Shown here piece after piece: positions 1 to 9,862 of a DNA stretch of 64,000 nt. The position numbers and the translations under genes are program-made. Numbering within the stretch: the stretch's first letter is position 1; every line of letters starts with the position of its first letter. Location of the stretch: positions 3,569,001 through 3,633,000 of the forward strand of contig NZ_CP133269.1 in the NCBI RefSeq assembly GCF_030915525.1, read 5' to 3'. The notes beneath the pieces were generated by a model that was not told the origin of the DNA, did not search any database, and worked only from the letters and a program-made list of their open reading frames with translations. Source of the stretch: Neobacillus sp. PS2-9. Lineage in GTDB: Bacteria; Bacillota; Bacilli; Bacillales; Cytobacillaceae.

Positions 1-873
1 TGAGTTCTTGCTGGCAATTTTATCAATTTCATCAATGAAAATAATACCAGTCTGTTCAGCACGATAAATAGCTTCAGATGTTACTTCATCCATATCTATT
101 AGCTTGGCGGCTTCTTCATTGGTTAAAACCTTCCTGGCTTCCCGAACAGTTAGTTTCCTTTTCTTGCGTTTTTTAGGCATAAAGCTGCTAAGTGCATCTT
201 GCATATTCATACCCATTTGTTCAATGCCTGAACCTTGAAGCATATCAAACATTGACGGCGCTTGTTCCTCAACTTCTACCGTAACCATTTCATCCTCTAA
301 TTGACCTAAAGCCAATTTCTCTTTGACGATTTTCCGTTTTTCTTGAACGGAATAATCTTCTTGAGGTGCCTCCTGTTCAGAAGAGGAGTTTCCTCCACCA
401 AATAACATTTCGAGCGGATTTTTATAGTTGGTTGATTTTTTTGCTGAAGGAACGAGTAAATCAACCAGCCTGCTGTTAGCATTTTCCTCGGCACGCTCTT
501 TCACACTTTGCATTCGATCTTCTTTAACTAAACGAACAGACGTTTCAGCCAAATCTCTTACCATTGATTCAACGTCACGGCCAACATAACCAACTTCAGT
601 GAATTTAGTCGCTTCAACCTTAATAAACGGTGCACCAACAAGCTTTGCAATTCTCCGGGCAATCTCTGTTTTCCCAACACCCGTAGGTCCGATCATTAAA
701 ATATTTTTAGGAATGACCTCATCCCGAATCTTGTCATTCAATAAACCTCTTCTATAGCGGTTTCTTAGGGCGACAGCAACTGCTTTCTTAGCATCTTTCT
801 GTCCAATAATATATTGATCAAGTCTTTCAACGATTTGGCGGGGGGTTAAATTATTGGTATTAGTTTTTCCCAT
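1..873 (-). CDS. hslU: HslU (ClpY), AAA+ ATPase subunit of the HslUV protease, C-terminal part outside the window
   Basis: HslU unfolds substrates with ATP and feeds them to the HslV chamber in the cytoplasm. The 291 codons present begin [19 protein letters not shown] Walker A motif GPTGVGKT lies near residues 62-69, and the Walker B DEID near 281-284 falls just before the cut. The family is about 460-470 residues, so roughly 175 residues, including the sensor and C-terminal HslV-docking segments, lie beyond position 1. The ATG follows an AAGGAGA-like site and starts 18 bases after the hslV stop codon, so the two subunits are co-transcribed. In Bacillus, codY normally follows. The family assignment is secure. 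Confidence 0.97.
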   Translation of the reverse strand, partial: MGKTNTNNLTPRQIVERLDQYIIGQKDAKKAVAVALRNRYRRGLLNDKIRDEVIPKNILMIGPTGVGKTEIARRIAKLVGAPFIKVEATKFTEVGYVGRDVESMVRDLAETSVRLVKEDRMQSVKERAEENANSRLVDLLVPSAKKSTNYKNPLEMLFGGGNSSSEQEAPQEDYSVQEKRKIVKEKLALGQLEDEMVTVEVEEQAPSMFDMLQGSGIEQMGMNMQDALSSFMPKKRKKRKLTVREARKVLTNEEAAKLIDMDEVTSEAIYRAEQTGIIFIDEIDKIASKNS

Positions 874-891
874 TCTTCAGTCTCCTTCCCG

Positions 892-1434
892 TTATAGCTC
901 TTCAACAATAATATTGTGGTTCGTATACACACATATTTCCGCAGCTATTTCTAAAGAAGCTTTTGCTATTTCTTTCGCCGTCAAATGATCACCCGCATAT
1001 TTTTTGAGGGAACGACCTGCCGCAAGTGCATAATTCCCACCTGAACCAATCGCAAGTATGCCATCGTCTGGTTCGATGACTTCACCGGTACCGGATACTA
1101 ATAATAAATTTTCCCGGTCCATAACAATCAGCATGGCTTCAAGTTTTCTAAGAATTTTGTCACTTCTCCACTCTTTAGCCAGTTCAACTGACGCTCTTTG
1201 TAGGTTGCCGTTATATTCCTCTAATTTGCCTTCAAATAACTCAAACAAGGTGAAAGCATCAGCAACAGACCCAGCAAAACCGGCTAACACTCTACCATTA
1301 AATATCTTTCTAACTTTTTTTGCTGTGTGCTTCATCACTACTGCATTACCAAACGTAACTTGACCATCACCTGACATAGAGCACTGACCATTATGGTGAA
1401 CAGCAAAAATCGTTGTTGCATGAAATTGGTTCAT
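892..1434 (-). CDS. hslV: HslV (ClpQ/CodW), proteolytic subunit of the HslUV protease
   Basis: This is the threonine/serine peptidase ring that degrades proteins unfolded by HslU. At 180 residues it has the family length and the conserved blocks [19 protein letters not shown] and [12 protein letters not shown]. The N-terminus reads [10 protein letters not shown]. The usual catalytic Thr-Thr pair is at residues 7-8, behind a six-residue leader. From memory, B. subtilis CodW starts with MSS and was reported to use an N-terminal serine; here residue 2 is Asn, so cleavage before Thr7 is the more likely activation route. That is an inference. An AGGAGGT site lies 8 bases before the ATG, inside a 12-bp palindrome. 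The gene lies between xerC and hslU. Confidence 0.97.
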   Translation of the reverse strand: MNQFHATTIFAVHHNGQCSMSGDGQVTFGNAVVMKHTAKKVRKIFNGRVLAGFAGSVADAFTLFELFEGKLEEYNGNLQRASVELAKEWRSDKILRKLEAMLIVMDRENLLLVSGTGEVIEPDDGILAIGSGGNYALAAGRSLKKYAGDHLTAKEIAKASLEIAAEICVYTNHNIIVEEL

Positions 1435-1526
1435 TTAATTGACCTCCTATAGGAGTATTTTCCGTTTACAGACAAAGAGTAAATTGTATGTAACCATTAA
1501 AAATCCATATGAAAAATATTATACAT

Positions 1527-2426
1527 TTATGCCCTTGGATGATGGGCCATATACGTTTTCCTTAAGTGATCATTGGTTACATGTGTATACACCTGGGTGG
1601 AAGATAAATAAGCATGCCCTAACAATTCTTGGACTGAACGTAGATCTGCACCATTATTGAGTAAGTGGGTGGCAAAGGAATGCCGCAGCTTATGTGGATG
1701 AATACTTGAATCCAAAGCAGATTTTTCAATCATTCGATTCAATATTTTTCTCGTACCCCTAGTTGTTAATGGTCCGCCACGGTTATTAACAAATAATGTC
1801 TCAATGGATTGCTTATCGGCTATTAGCTTTTTCCTGCCATCGTTTATGTATAAATCTAATGCAGCTTTTGCTTTGCTTCCGAAAGGTACATAACGTTCCT
1901 TGTTCCCTTTTCCATGAATTAATATTGTTGATAGGTAAAAATCAAGATCTTTTAAGCTGATTTGACAGCACTCACTTACTCGTATCCCTGTCCCATATAA
2001 AAGTTCAAGTAGTGCTTTGTTCCGTTGACCCAAAGGTGTATTAGTTTCACATGAATCAAATAGCAGTGTAAGTTCATTTTCATAAAAGAATTGCGGTAAC
2101 CGTTTTTCAAGCTTTGGTATTGTTAGAAGCAAAAATGGATTACTTTCTACATACTTTTCCCGAAGCAAAAATTTATAGAAACTTCTTAATGCAGATATTT
2201 TTTTGGCAACCGTTTTTCTTGCGAGTTTTTTTTCAAATAATCTAGTAAGATAGAGTCTTGCATCATGGTATTGCACCATTTCTACTTGATTTACGGCTTG
2301 CTCAGCCATGAACACAAAAAAATCACTGATGTCATGTTGATAATGTTCAATTGTATATTTTGAGTAATTACGTTCCATTTGTAAATACTCCAGAAATAAC
2401 TTTAGGAAAACATTCACATTTGTCAC
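1527..2426 (-). CDS. xerC: XerC (CodV), tyrosine recombinase for chromosome dimer resolution
   Basis: XerC acts with XerD at dif to resolve chromosome dimers before division. The full tyrosine-recombinase catalytic set is visible, numbered from the chosen start: Arg149 (GTGIRVSE), Lys173 (HGKGN), His245 and Arg248 (HPHKLRHSFATH), His271 (LLGH) and the nucleophile Tyr280 (QVYTHV). An N-terminal SAM-like DNA-binding domain fills residues 5-90. I chose the GTG at 2426 because GAGGTGA sits five bases before it and the protein then begins MTNVNVFLKLF, as in relatives. An in-frame ATG at 2462 would add 12 unrelated residues. The 299-residue length fits the family. It lies between trmFO and hslV, as in the B. 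subtilis codV operon. Confidence 0.95.
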   Translation of the reverse strand: MTNVNVFLKLFLEYLQMERNYSKYTIEHYQHDISDFFVFMAEQAVNQVEMVQYHDARLYLTRLFEKKLARKTVAKKISALRSFYKFLLREKYVESNPFLLLTIPKLEKRLPQFFYENELTLLFDSCETNTPLGQRNKALLELLYGTGIRVSECCQISLKDLDFYLSTILIHGKGNKERYVPFGSKAKAALDLYINDGRKKLIADKQSIETLFVNNRGGPLTTRGTRKILNRMIEKSALDSSIHPHKLRHSFATHLLNNGADLRSVQELLGHAYLSSTQVYTHVTNDHLRKTYMAHHPRA

Positions 2427-2487
2427 AAAATTCACCTCACAAGGGCTACTAAATCGTAACATACTTCTAAAGACCTTGCAATAAATT

Positions 2488-3795
2488 TTACAAAACTTTC
2501 ACAAAGTTCTGAATTGTGTCTAGCGCTCGATTTGCATGCTCTAAATTTCTTTCCTGTTTACCCTTAATTTTAACTGGGAGTTCAGGGAATAAGCCAAAAT
2601 TAGCATTCATAGGCTGGAAGTTTTTTGCATTAGCGGTAGTAATATAACGAGCCATGCTCCCTATAGCTGTTTCAACTGGAAATTCAACGGTTTCCATCCC
2701 CTGAACTAACCTTGCAGCATTAATCCCAGCAATCAGACCACTTGCTGCAGATTCCACATAACCCTCCACACCAGTCATTTGGCCAGCAAAAAATAAATCT
2801 TCTCTATTCCGGAATTGATAAGTTGCCTTAAGTACTTTTGGCGAGTTTATAAAGGTGTTGCGATGCATAACACCATAACGGATAATTTCAGCATTTTCAA
2901 GACCTGGTATTAACTGAATTACCTCTTTTTGTGCTCCCCACTTTAAATGTGTCTGAAAACCGACAATATTAAACAATGTTCCAGCTGCATCATCTTGACG
3001 AAGTTGTACCACTGCAAATGGTCTTTTCCCTGTTTTTGGATCTTCTAATCCAACTGGCTTTAATGGACCGAAAAGCATTGTCTTTTTTCCTCTTGAACCC
3101 ATTACTTCAATTGGCATACACCCTTCAAAGAAGACTTCCTTTTCAAATTCCTTTAACGGAACTGTTTCCGCAGAAATAAGTGCATCATAAAAGCGATTAA
3201 ACTCTTCTTCCGTCATAGGACAATTAAGATAGGCCGCTTCACCCTTATCATAGCGTGACTTCAAGTAAACCTTGTCCATGTCAATGCTTTCTTTTTCAAG
3301 AATAGGGGCTGCTGCATCATAAAAATAAAGATATTCCTCACCCGTAAGGTTCTTTAACTCTGCAGAAAGGTCTGCACTCGTTAGAGGACCAGTAGCAATA
3401 ACCGTTGGACCTTCAGGTATTTTGGTTACCTCTTCATTTACTACCGTTACATTTTCATGATTCTTGACTAACTCCGTTACCTTAGCAGCAAATTCATGAC
3501 GATCAACCGCTAAAGCTCCACCAGCTGGAACGGAACAAGCATCTGCTGCTGCCATGATGACAGAGTCTAGCTTTCGCATTTCTTCTTTAAGCACACCAAC
3601 TGCATTGGTTAATGTATTTGCTCGCAGTGAATTACTACAAACCAATTCAGCAAATTTATCTGTATGGTGGGCAGGAGTCTGTTTCACAGGACGCATTTCG
3701 TAAAGACGAACCTTTACACCACGTTTAGCTATTTGCCATGCTGCTTCACTTCCTGCTAAGCCAGCACCGACAACATTTATTGTTACATCCTTCAT
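2488..3795 (-). CDS. trmFO: TrmFO, folate/FAD-dependent tRNA uracil-54 methyltransferase
   Basis: TrmFO makes ribothymidine at position 54 of the tRNA T-loop using methylenetetrahydrofolate and FADH2. The N-terminal Rossmann motif [11 protein letters not shown] (residues 10-20) binds [20 protein letters not shown] near the C-terminus is typical of the GidA/TrmFO superfamily. The start at 3795 is favoured by AGGAGGT seven bases upstream; an ATG 14 codons earlier has no such site. The 435-residue length matches the Bacillus protein (formerly Gid). It lies downstream of topA and 61 bases before xerC, probably in one operon ending in hslVU-codY. Confidence 0.96.
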   Translation of the reverse strand: MKDVTINVVGAGLAGSEAAWQIAKRGVKVRLYEMRPVKQTPAHHTDKFAELVCSNSLRANTLTNAVGVLKEEMRKLDSVIMAAADACSVPAGGALAVDRHEFAAKVTELVKNHENVTVVNEEVTKIPEGPTVIATGPLTSADLSAELKNLTGEEYLYFYDAAAPILEKESIDMDKVYLKSRYDKGEAAYLNCPMTEEEFNRFYDALISAETVPLKEFEKEVFFEGCMPIEVMGSRGKKTMLFGPLKPVGLEDPKTGKRPFAVVQLRQDDAAGTLFNIVGFQTHLKWGAQKEVIQLIPGLENAEIIRYGVMHRNTFINSPKVLKATYQFRNREDLFFAGQMTGVEGYVESAASGLIAGINAARLVQGMETVEFPVETAIGSMARYITTANAKNFQPMNANFGLFPELPVKIKGKQERNLEHANRALDTIQNFVKVL

Positions 3796-3940
3796 CAATA
3801 TACCTCCTGATGTACTTCCTATTACATTTATACCCAATTTTTAAAGAGAAATAGCATATACAATTAGCTTTCCCTTATTTAAGTCCATCTTGCATTGTAC
3901 TATACGAATTAAAAACAAAAAAGTTTTTTATTTCACAAAT

Positions 3941-3972
3941 AAAAAAAAGAGCGGAGACTTCCCACCCTTTTA
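3941..3972 (-). terminator. Intrinsic terminator after topA
   Basis: Read on the minus strand, an 11-bp stem AAAAGGGUGGG / CUCCGCUCUUUU closes a short loop and is followed by eight U. Three of the pairs are G-U wobbles that become A-C mismatches on the other strand, so the hairpin works in one direction only. It begins inside the topA stop codon. It suggests topA and trmFO are partly uncoupled. Confidence 0.72.
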
Positions 3973-6048
3973 ACTCTGTTGCTCTTCCTTATAGTCACAT
4001 TCCGTACATTGTACCTGTACACCTTTTTTTAATTTCTTTTCTACAAGCAAGCCCTCACATTTTGGACAAGGTCTTGGTAGCGGCTTATCCCAAGAGATGA
4101 ATTCACATTCTGGGTATCTGGTACAACCGTAAAAAAGTCTCTTTTTCTTACTCTTTCGTTCAACAACCTGACCTTCCTTACAACTAGGACAAGTCATACC
4201 AATTTCTTTTACTATTGGTTTGGTGTTTCGACAATCTGGAAAATTACTGCATGCCATAAATTTTCCATAGCGTCCCATTTTAAACACCATTGGGTTTCCA
4301 CAGTTTTCACAGTCTTCGCCTGCAGGCTCATCTTTGATTTCTACTGACTGCATTTCTTTTTCGGCTATTACTAAATGCGTTTCAAAGTCCTGGTAAAACT
4401 CATCAATAATTTGAACCCAACGAACTTTACCATCTTCAACATTATCTAACCCTTGTTCCATCTTAGCAGTAAATTCGACATTTAGAATATCAGGGAAAAA
4501 CTCAACCATTAACTCATGAACAATTTCACCAAGTTCCGTTGGCACAAATCGTTTATTGTCCAAGGCAACATAGCCGCGCTTTTGAATCGTATCAAGTGTA
4601 GGTGCATAAGTAGACGGGCGGCCAATACCCAGTTCTTCAAGTGTTTTCACCAATCTTGCCTCAGTGTATCTTGGTGGTGGCTGTGTGAAATGTTGCTTAG
4701 GTTCGATGTCCTTTTTAAAGACTTCATCCCCTTCTTTTAAATCCGGTAGCATTTTATCTGGGCCATCTACCTGATCATCTGATCCTTCAACATACACCTT
4801 CATGAAACCTGGAAACTTGACCTTTGAGCCAGTTGCACGGAAAATTACATCTCCATTTTGCAAATCTACACTCATCGTATCCATTACTGCCTGTGCCATT
4901 TGGCTTGCTAAGAAGCGCTCCCAAATTAATTTATAGAGGCGGAATTGATCTCGAGAAAGAAATTCCTTCATGCTGTTCGGATCCCTTAATGTACTTGTCG
5001 GACGAACAGCTTCGTGGGCATCTTGAGCATTCGACTGTTTTTTCTCTTTTCTTTGCTCTTCTTTTAAAAAGCTTTCACCAAACTCAGCTTTTATATAATT
5101 AGCTGCTTCTGTTTGAGCCACTTCGGAAATTCTCGTTGAATCTGTTCTCATATAGGTAATGAGTCCAACTGTTCCTTCTTTCCCAAGCTCAATACCTTCG
5201 TACAGCTGCTGTGCAAGCATCATGGTTTTCTTCGCACGAAAATTAAGTTTCCTCGCTGCCTCTTGTTGCAAAGAAGAAGTAATGAAAGGTGGCGCCGGAT
5301 TTCTTCTTCTTTCTTTTTTAGTGACTGAGACAACTTTGAACTTGTTATCATCTAATTGCTTCAGTATCGTTTGAACATCCTGCTCTGAGGCTAACCCTGT
5401 TTTTTCTTTTCCAACTAGGGAATGAAATGCCGCACTAAAATGGTCTTTTCCCTTTAAAAATTCTCCTTCAATTGTCCAATATTCTTCAGGAGTAAACGCT
5501 TTAATTTCATTTTCCCTATCAATAATTAAGCGAACTGCAACTGATTGAACCCGTCCTGCACTCAATCCTTTTTTTACTTTCTTCCATAAAAGCGGGCTGA
5601 TATTGTAGCCTACAAGCCGGTCTAAAATTCTTCGAGCCTGTTGTGCATCTACGAGGTCCGTATTAATTGGTCGTGGATGTTTAAAAGATTCCTTGATTGC
5701 TTCTTTTGTAATTTCATTAAAAACTACGCGGCAATCTGAATGAATATCTACGTCTAGACTATGAGCCAAATGCCATGCAATTGCTTCCCCTTCACGATCA
5801 GGGTCGGCTGCTAGATAAACTTTTTTTGCTTTTTTTGCTGCAGTTTTTAATTCTTTTAATACAGGACCCTTGCCACGGATTGTAATATATTTAGGTTCAA
5901 AGCCATTTTCAACATTGACCCCCATTTGGCTTCTTGGTAGGTCACGAACATGTCCCATAGATGCTTTTACTTTATATTTATTACCTAAATATCGTTCAAT
6001 CGTTTTCGCTTTTGCAGGTGATTCTACAATTACTAGAAAGTCTGCCAT
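3970..6048 (-). CDS. topA: DNA topoisomerase I (type IA)
   Basis: It relaxes negative supercoils through a transient 5'-phosphotyrosine link. The Toprim domain is N-terminal, with Glu9 and DPDRE at residues 82-86 binding Mg2+. The catalytic Tyr299 lies in [12 protein letters not shown]. Three C-terminal zinc ribbons are visible from about residue 588: CENC...C..C, CPSC...C..C and CPKC...C..C. The 692 residues equal the B. subtilis length. TAAGGAGGA sits seven bases before the ATG. The gene is separated from dprA by 333 non-coding bases and so has its own promoter region. It ends in a strand-specific terminator. Confidence 0.98.
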   Translation of the reverse strand: MADFLVIVESPAKAKTIERYLGNKYKVKASMGHVRDLPRSQMGVNVENGFEPKYITIRGKGPVLKELKTAAKKAKKVYLAADPDREGEAIAWHLAHSLDVDIHSDCRVVFNEITKEAIKESFKHPRPINTDLVDAQQARRILDRLVGYNISPLLWKKVKKGLSAGRVQSVAVRLIIDRENEIKAFTPEEYWTIEGEFLKGKDHFSAAFHSLVGKEKTGLASEQDVQTILKQLDDNKFKVVSVTKKERRRNPAPPFITSSLQQEAARKLNFRAKKTMMLAQQLYEGIELGKEGTVGLITYMRTDSTRISEVAQTEAANYIKAEFGESFLKEEQRKEKKQSNAQDAHEAVRPTSTLRDPNSMKEFLSRDQFRLYKLIWERFLASQMAQAVMDTMSVDLQNGDVIFRATGSKVKFPGFMKVYVEGSDDQVDGPDKMLPDLKEGDEVFKKDIEPKQHFTQPPPRYTEARLVKTLEELGIGRPSTYAPTLDTIQKRGYVALDNKRFVPTELGEIVHELMVEFFPDILNVEFTAKMEQGLDNVEDGKVRWVQIIDEFYQDFETHLVIAEKEMQSVEIKDEPAGEDCENCGNPMVFKMGRYGKFMACSNFPDCRNTKPIVKEIGMTCPSCKEGQVVERKSKKKRLFYGCTRYPECEFISWDKPLPRPCPKCEGLLVEKKLKKGVQVQCTECDYKEEQQS

Positions 6049-6381
6049 CCAATATCCTCCTTAAGAGGGAAAGTGTGAAAGCGCCTTGAAAATGGCATAT
6101 GCCTGTTTCTACGGTGCTTCTATTTGAGAAGTTTTCCTAAATTCGAGTAAAAACTAGAACCGGAGAAAATACTTTACAAAACTGCCCTATCCCAATAATG
6201 ATCAATTTATAAGTTAATTTTAATAGTATTTTATGTTTAGCCATTTTTTCGAACTTCTGTTGGAAAATGTATAACATATTAGAAATTATTGCAACCTTTT
6301 TTAGCTAATTTCTCCATTTAGTCGAAAAAAACCTGCAAAAACACTACTTTTATTCCCAAAATTCCCTTTTAACCTAGAGTT
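6049..6381. other. Non-coding interval between dprA and topA
   Basis: No coding region is supported in these 333 AT-rich bases. On the minus strand TTGCAA and TATACA occur 15 bases apart, near 6271-6297, which is a tight spacing for a SigA promoter. Closer to topA, 6080-6119 holds an imperfect stem-loop: an AGCGCC/GGTGCT outer arm around the perfect palindrome GGCATATGCC. The AAGCGCCTTGA at its edge resembles one end of the palindromic repeat at 48517, so it may be a decayed copy. I see nothing else. Confidence 0.5.
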
Positions 6382-7269
6382 TTATCTTATTTCCTCTAAA
6401 ATATCCCCTGCACATGTCACAAGTTTTGCCCCTTGTTGGATTAGCTCGTTAGCCCCTGCTGAACATGGATTATAAATACTGCCAGGCAATGAAAATACAT
6501 CTCGACCTTCATTTACGGCATAATTCGCTGTGATGAGTGATCCGCTTTTTCTTTTTGCTTCTATAATAAAGGTACCTCTAGATAGACCGCTAATAATTCG
6601 ATTTCGAAATGGAAAATGCCATCGAAGTGGTTTTGTATCTGGGGGATATTCTGAGACAATCAACTGTGTTTTCATCATCTCTAAAGCTAGGTTCATATTT
6701 TCTTTAGGGTATATATGATAGATGCCCCCAGCAATAACAGCTATTGTTTTTCCACCATTTTTTATAGCAAATTCATGTGCTAATGCATCAATTCCTTTTG
6801 CTAATCCACTTACAATAAGTACGCTATTTTCAATAAGTTGGGGGAAGATGGATTTAATTGCATTCCTACCATATTGAGTAGCCTGACGCGAACCCACTAC
6901 TGCAAGTTTAGGTTCATGATTTAATAAGGACACATCGCCTTTAGCAAATAGTGCCCATGGAGGCTGATAAATTTCTTTTAAATAATGTGGATATTCTTTA
7001 TCAAAAATAGTGATAACGGCAATATCATTGGTTTCGTATTGGCGGATTTGGTCATGAATGACTTCGAATGGAAGTGGAAGAATGGTTGATTTAGGAGCAG
7101 AATCTTCGCGGGTAAGGGATGGAATATTGAAGCTTTGCTGTGTTGAGTAAGTTGTTTTTCGAGTGAGGTTGTTTAAGGTAGGATCTTTTTTTAAGATTTG
7201 TAAAATCGTATTCCACGAGAGATTTGGATAGTGAAGCAAATGAATCAATTTCTCTTTAAAGTCGTCCAT
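6382..7269 (-). CDS. dprA: DprA (Smf), DNA-processing protein of natural transformation
   Basis: DprA binds incoming single-stranded DNA and loads RecA during transformation. An N-terminal helical SAM-like region (about 1-65) precedes the Rossmann-like DprA fold. That fold carries VVGSRQATQYG (124-134), SGLAKGIDALAH (154-165) and AVIAGGIYHIYP. At 295 residues it matches the short Bacillus form without a separate C-terminal winged helix. It lies downstream of sucCD but behind a strong terminator, so it is probably transcribed separately. The B. subtilis order is the same. Its presence gives competence potential, but no other competence genes are in view. Confidence 0.95.
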   Translation of the reverse strand: MDDFKEKLIHLLHYPNLSWNTILQILKKDPTLNNLTRKTTYSTQQSFNIPSLTREDSAPKSTILPLPFEVIHDQIRQYETNDIAVITIFDKEYPHYLKEIYQPPWALFAKGDVSLLNHEPKLAVVGSRQATQYGRNAIKSIFPQLIENSVLIVSGLAKGIDALAHEFAIKNGGKTIAVIAGGIYHIYPKENMNLALEMMKTQLIVSEYPPDTKPLRWHFPFRNRIISGLSRGTFIIEAKRKSGSLITANYAVNEGRDVFSLPGSIYNPCSAGANELIQQGAKLVTCAGDILEEIR

Positions 7270-7296
7270 TTAATACATACCTCCAATAATTTTTTT

Positions 7297-7339
7297 ATTA
7301 AAAGAAGAAATAGTCCCTCATGAGTGAGAGACTATTTCC
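7297..7339 (-). terminator. Intrinsic terminator after sucCD
   Basis: On the minus strand GAAATAGTC-CTC pairs with GAG-GACTATTTC around a short loop and is followed by TTCTTTT. It lies 30 bases after the sucD stop and closes the sucCD transcript before dprA. Confidence 0.85.
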
Positions 7340-7368
7340 GTTTAATCTGATGATGTGAAGATTAGTTT

Positions 7369-8271
7369 TTAATGGGTCTTACACTTTTCGTATAAGCCTT
7401 GTTCTTTTAATACTTCGATTAGAGTTTCGCCCATTACGGATGGGGTGTCAGCTACTTTAATGCCACATTCGTTCATAACACGGATTTTTTCGTCAGCTGT
7501 ACCTTTTCCACCTGAAATAATCGCACCAGCATGGCCCATACGCTTTCCAGGAGGTGCAGTACGTCCGCCAATGAAGCCAACCACAGGTTTTGTCATGTTA
7601 GCCTTAACCCATTCAGCCGCTTCTTCTTCTGCCGTACCACCGATTTCACCGATCATGATTACTGCATATGTTTCAGAATCTTCATTAAATGCCTTTAATA
7701 CATCGATGAAGTCTGTTCCGTTTACAGGGTCGCCACCAATACCCACAGCAGTTGTTTGACCAATTCCTGCTTGCGTTAATTGATGAACAGCCTCGTAAGT
7801 TAATGTTCCAGAACGTGAAACAACTCCTACATGTCCTTTAGTATGAATGTAACCAGGCATGATACCAATTTTACATTCATCAGGAGTGATAACACCCGGA
7901 CAGTTTGGACCTACTAAGCGGGTCTTTTTGCCTTCCATATAACGTTTTACTTTTACCATATCCAATACCGGAATATGTTCCGTAATGCAAATAGCAAGAT
8001 CTAAATCCGCATCAACTGCTTCGATAATCGCATCGGCTGCAAATGGTGCTGGTACGTAAATAACAGATGCAGTAGCCCCTGTAGCATCAACAGCATCTTT
8101 AACTGTGTTAAAAACAGGCACGCCTTCTACTTCCATTCCGCCTTTTCCTGGAGATGTACCACCGACAATCTGTGTACCATATTCAAGCATTTGTTTTGTA
8201 TGAAAAAGGGCCGTTGAACCAGTAATCCCTTGAACAATAACTTTTGTATCTTTATTAATAAAAACGCTCAC
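7369..8271 (-). CDS. sucD: Succinyl-CoA synthetase alpha subunit
   Basis: With SucC it converts succinyl-CoA to succinate in the TCA cycle with nucleotide triphosphate formation. The N-terminal CoA-binding Rossmann domain begins [18 protein letters not shown]. The phosphohistidine is His247 in [16 protein letters not shown]. The 300 residues equal the Bacillus family length. The gene follows sucC by 22 bases, with AAAGGGG near the ATG, and ends at a strong hairpin. Nothing is unusual. Confidence 0.98.
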   Translation of the reverse strand: MSVFINKDTKVIVQGITGSTALFHTKQMLEYGTQIVGGTSPGKGGMEVEGVPVFNTVKDAVDATGATASVIYVPAPFAADAIIEAVDADLDLAICITEHIPVLDMVKVKRYMEGKKTRLVGPNCPGVITPDECKIGIMPGYIHTKGHVGVVSRSGTLTYEAVHQLTQAGIGQTTAVGIGGDPVNGTDFIDVLKAFNEDSETYAVIMIGEIGGTAEEEAAEWVKANMTKPVVGFIGGRTAPPGKRMGHAGAIISGGKGTADEKIRVMNECGIKVADTPSVMGETLIEVLKEQGLYEKCKTH

Positions 8272-8293
8272 GTTAATTCCCCTTTCTTTGATC

Positions 8294-9454
8294 CTATTTC
8301 ACTAATGAAACGATTTTTTGTGCGCCATCAGCCATGGATTCAGCAGCAATAATTTCAACGCTTGACTCAGCTAAGATTTTCTTACCTAATTCAACATTTG
8401 TTCCTTCTAAGCGAACAACAAGTGGAACACTTAGCCCAACCTGCTTAGCTGCTTCTACTACACCCTCAGCAATAACATCACACTTCATGATTCCACCAAA
8501 GATATTAACGAAAATACCTTTTACGTTTGGATCAGAAAGGATAATTTTGAATGCTTCTGTAACCTTTTCAGCTGTCGCACCGCCCCCAACATCAAGGAAG
8601 TTAGCAGGATCGCCGCTGTAATGTTTAATGATATCCATCGTGGACATTGCAAGTCCGGCACCGTTAACCATACAGCCGATGTTACCATCTAATGCAACAT
8701 AGCTTAAATCGTATTTAGATGCTTCGATTTCCTTTGCATCTTCTTCTTCAAGATCACGGTACTCTAGAATGTCTTTCTGACGATATAGAGCATTTGAATC
8801 AAAGTTTAATTTAGCATCAAGAGCCATTACTTTACCATCACCTGTAACAACCAGCGGGTTAATTTCTGCAATTGAGCAATCTTTATCGATGTACGCAGTG
8901 TATAAAGCTGTCATAAATTTAACAGCCTGATTAATTAATTCTTTTGGAATATTAATATTGAATGCAATTCGACGTGCCTGGTAAGGCTGTAAGCCGACCA
9001 CTGGATCAATTTCTTCTTTAAAAATTTTCTCTGGAGTCTTTTCAGCAACCTCTTCAATTTCCGTTCCGCCCTCTTCAGAAGCCATTAAAACAACACGTGA
9101 AGTAGCACGGTCTAAAACTAGTCCAACATAATATTCTTTTTTGATATCACAGCCTTCTTCAATAAGCAGGCGTTTCACTTCTTTACCTTCAGGTCCTGTT
9201 TGGTGTGTTACCAAAGTTTTACCGAGGATTTCGCTTGCATATGTACGAACCTCATCAAGGTTTTTCGCAACTTTAACACCGCCAGCTTTCCCCCGTCCGC
9301 CAGCATGAATTTGTGCTTTAACTACACAAACCTGTGTGCCTAATTCTTTTGCAGCTTCCACAGCTTCTTCAACAGTGAATGCCACTTTACCGTTTGGAAC
9401 CGCAACCCCGTACTTTCTGAGGATCTCTTTCCCTTGATACTCATGGATATTCAT
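8294..9454 (-). CDS. sucC: Succinyl-CoA synthetase beta subunit (ATP-grasp)
   Basis: This subunit binds the nucleotide and succinate and, with SucD, carries out substrate-level phosphorylation in the TCA cycle. It begins [17 protein letters not shown]. An ATP-grasp lobe holds [16 protein letters not shown] (45-60) and the C-terminal ligase domain holds [11 protein letters not shown]. Length is 386 residues, as in B. subtilis. AGGAGGATGG precedes the ATG. It is first in the sucCD operon, with a plausible SigA promoter about 50 bases upstream. B. subtilis carries ylqG and ylqH between rnhB and sucC; here that space has only a repeat element. Confidence 0.98.
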   Translation of the reverse strand: MNIHEYQGKEILRKYGVAVPNGKVAFTVEEAVEAAKELGTQVCVVKAQIHAGGRGKAGGVKVAKNLDEVRTYASEILGKTLVTHQTGPEGKEVKRLLIEEGCDIKKEYYVGLVLDRATSRVVLMASEEGGTEIEEVAEKTPEKIFKEEIDPVVGLQPYQARRIAFNINIPKELINQAVKFMTALYTAYIDKDCSIAEINPLVVTGDGKVMALDAKLNFDSNALYRQKDILEYRDLEEEDAKEIEASKYDLSYVALDGNIGCMVNGAGLAMSTMDIIKHYSGDPANFLDVGGGATAEKVTEAFKIILSDPNVKGIFVNIFGGIMKCDVIAEGVVEAAKQVGLSVPLVVRLEGTNVELGKKILAESSVEIIAAESMADGAQKIVSLVK

Positions 9455-9501
9455 TTCCCATCCTCCTATATCATACTCTTCTAAAAATTGACTCCGTTTT
9501 C

Positions 9502-9530
9502 ATTTTATATAATGACACATACCTTGTCCA
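9502..9530 (-). promoter_or_regulatory. Probable SigA promoter of sucCD
   Basis: On the minus strand TGGACA (-35) and TAAAAT (-10) are exactly 17 bases apart. The predicted start is about 40 bases before the sucC ATG. Each box has one mismatch to consensus. Confidence 0.55.
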
Positions 9531-9650
9531 CCATTAAGCAAAAAATTATATTCATTTTAAAAAATTCTGAAAAACATTTAAATATCTCTAGTAAACATTA
9601 AGAAATTTCAATAGTAAATGTTTCCATATTTATTTTTTAAAATAATAAAA

Positions 9651-9832
9651 GGTTCTGTTGAACTTGCCTGTTGATTTCCGCTCCAGGCACAAGCGGTTCG
9701 TGGGTGTTTCGGCGAGCCTCCTCGGCGAAAAGCGCCTGCGGGGTCTCCCCTGAACCATACTCCCACAGGAGTCTTCGTGCCTTCCGCTCCAATCAACAGG
9801 GATAAAAGTCAACAATCTTCTTTAACACAGCC
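9651..9832. repeat. 182-bp MITE-like repeat, family 1, copy 1
   Basis: This non-coding element fills most of the sucC-rnhB gap. Its ends GGTTCTGTTGAA and TTTAACACAGCC are imperfect inverted repeats. It is flanked exactly by the direct repeat TAATAAAA (9643-9650 and 9833-9840), the mark of an 8-bp target-site duplication. Inside, TGTTGATT/AATCAACA and GGCAC/GTGCC form an outer stem around smaller GC-rich hairpins. Three related copies lie at 18219, 34054 and 51569. No transposase is encoded; short open frames across it are chance. Confidence 0.85.
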
Positions 9833-9835
9833 TAA

Positions 9836-9862
9836 TAAAAAAAAACAGGCAGGTGCCTGTTT
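9836..9862 (-). terminator. Intrinsic terminator after rnhB
   Basis: On the minus strand AAACAGGC-ACCT-GCCTGTTT is a perfect 8-bp stem followed by a long T run. It begins at the rnhB stop codon. The T run overlaps the right flank of the adjoining repeat element. Confidence 0.88.

Noticed and set aside
9608..9815. Short Arg/Pro-rich open frames on the minus strand after sucC
   Set aside because: They lie in the family 1 repeat, are open by chance because of its GC-rich palindrome, and recur in other copies; there is no ribosome binding site or family match.
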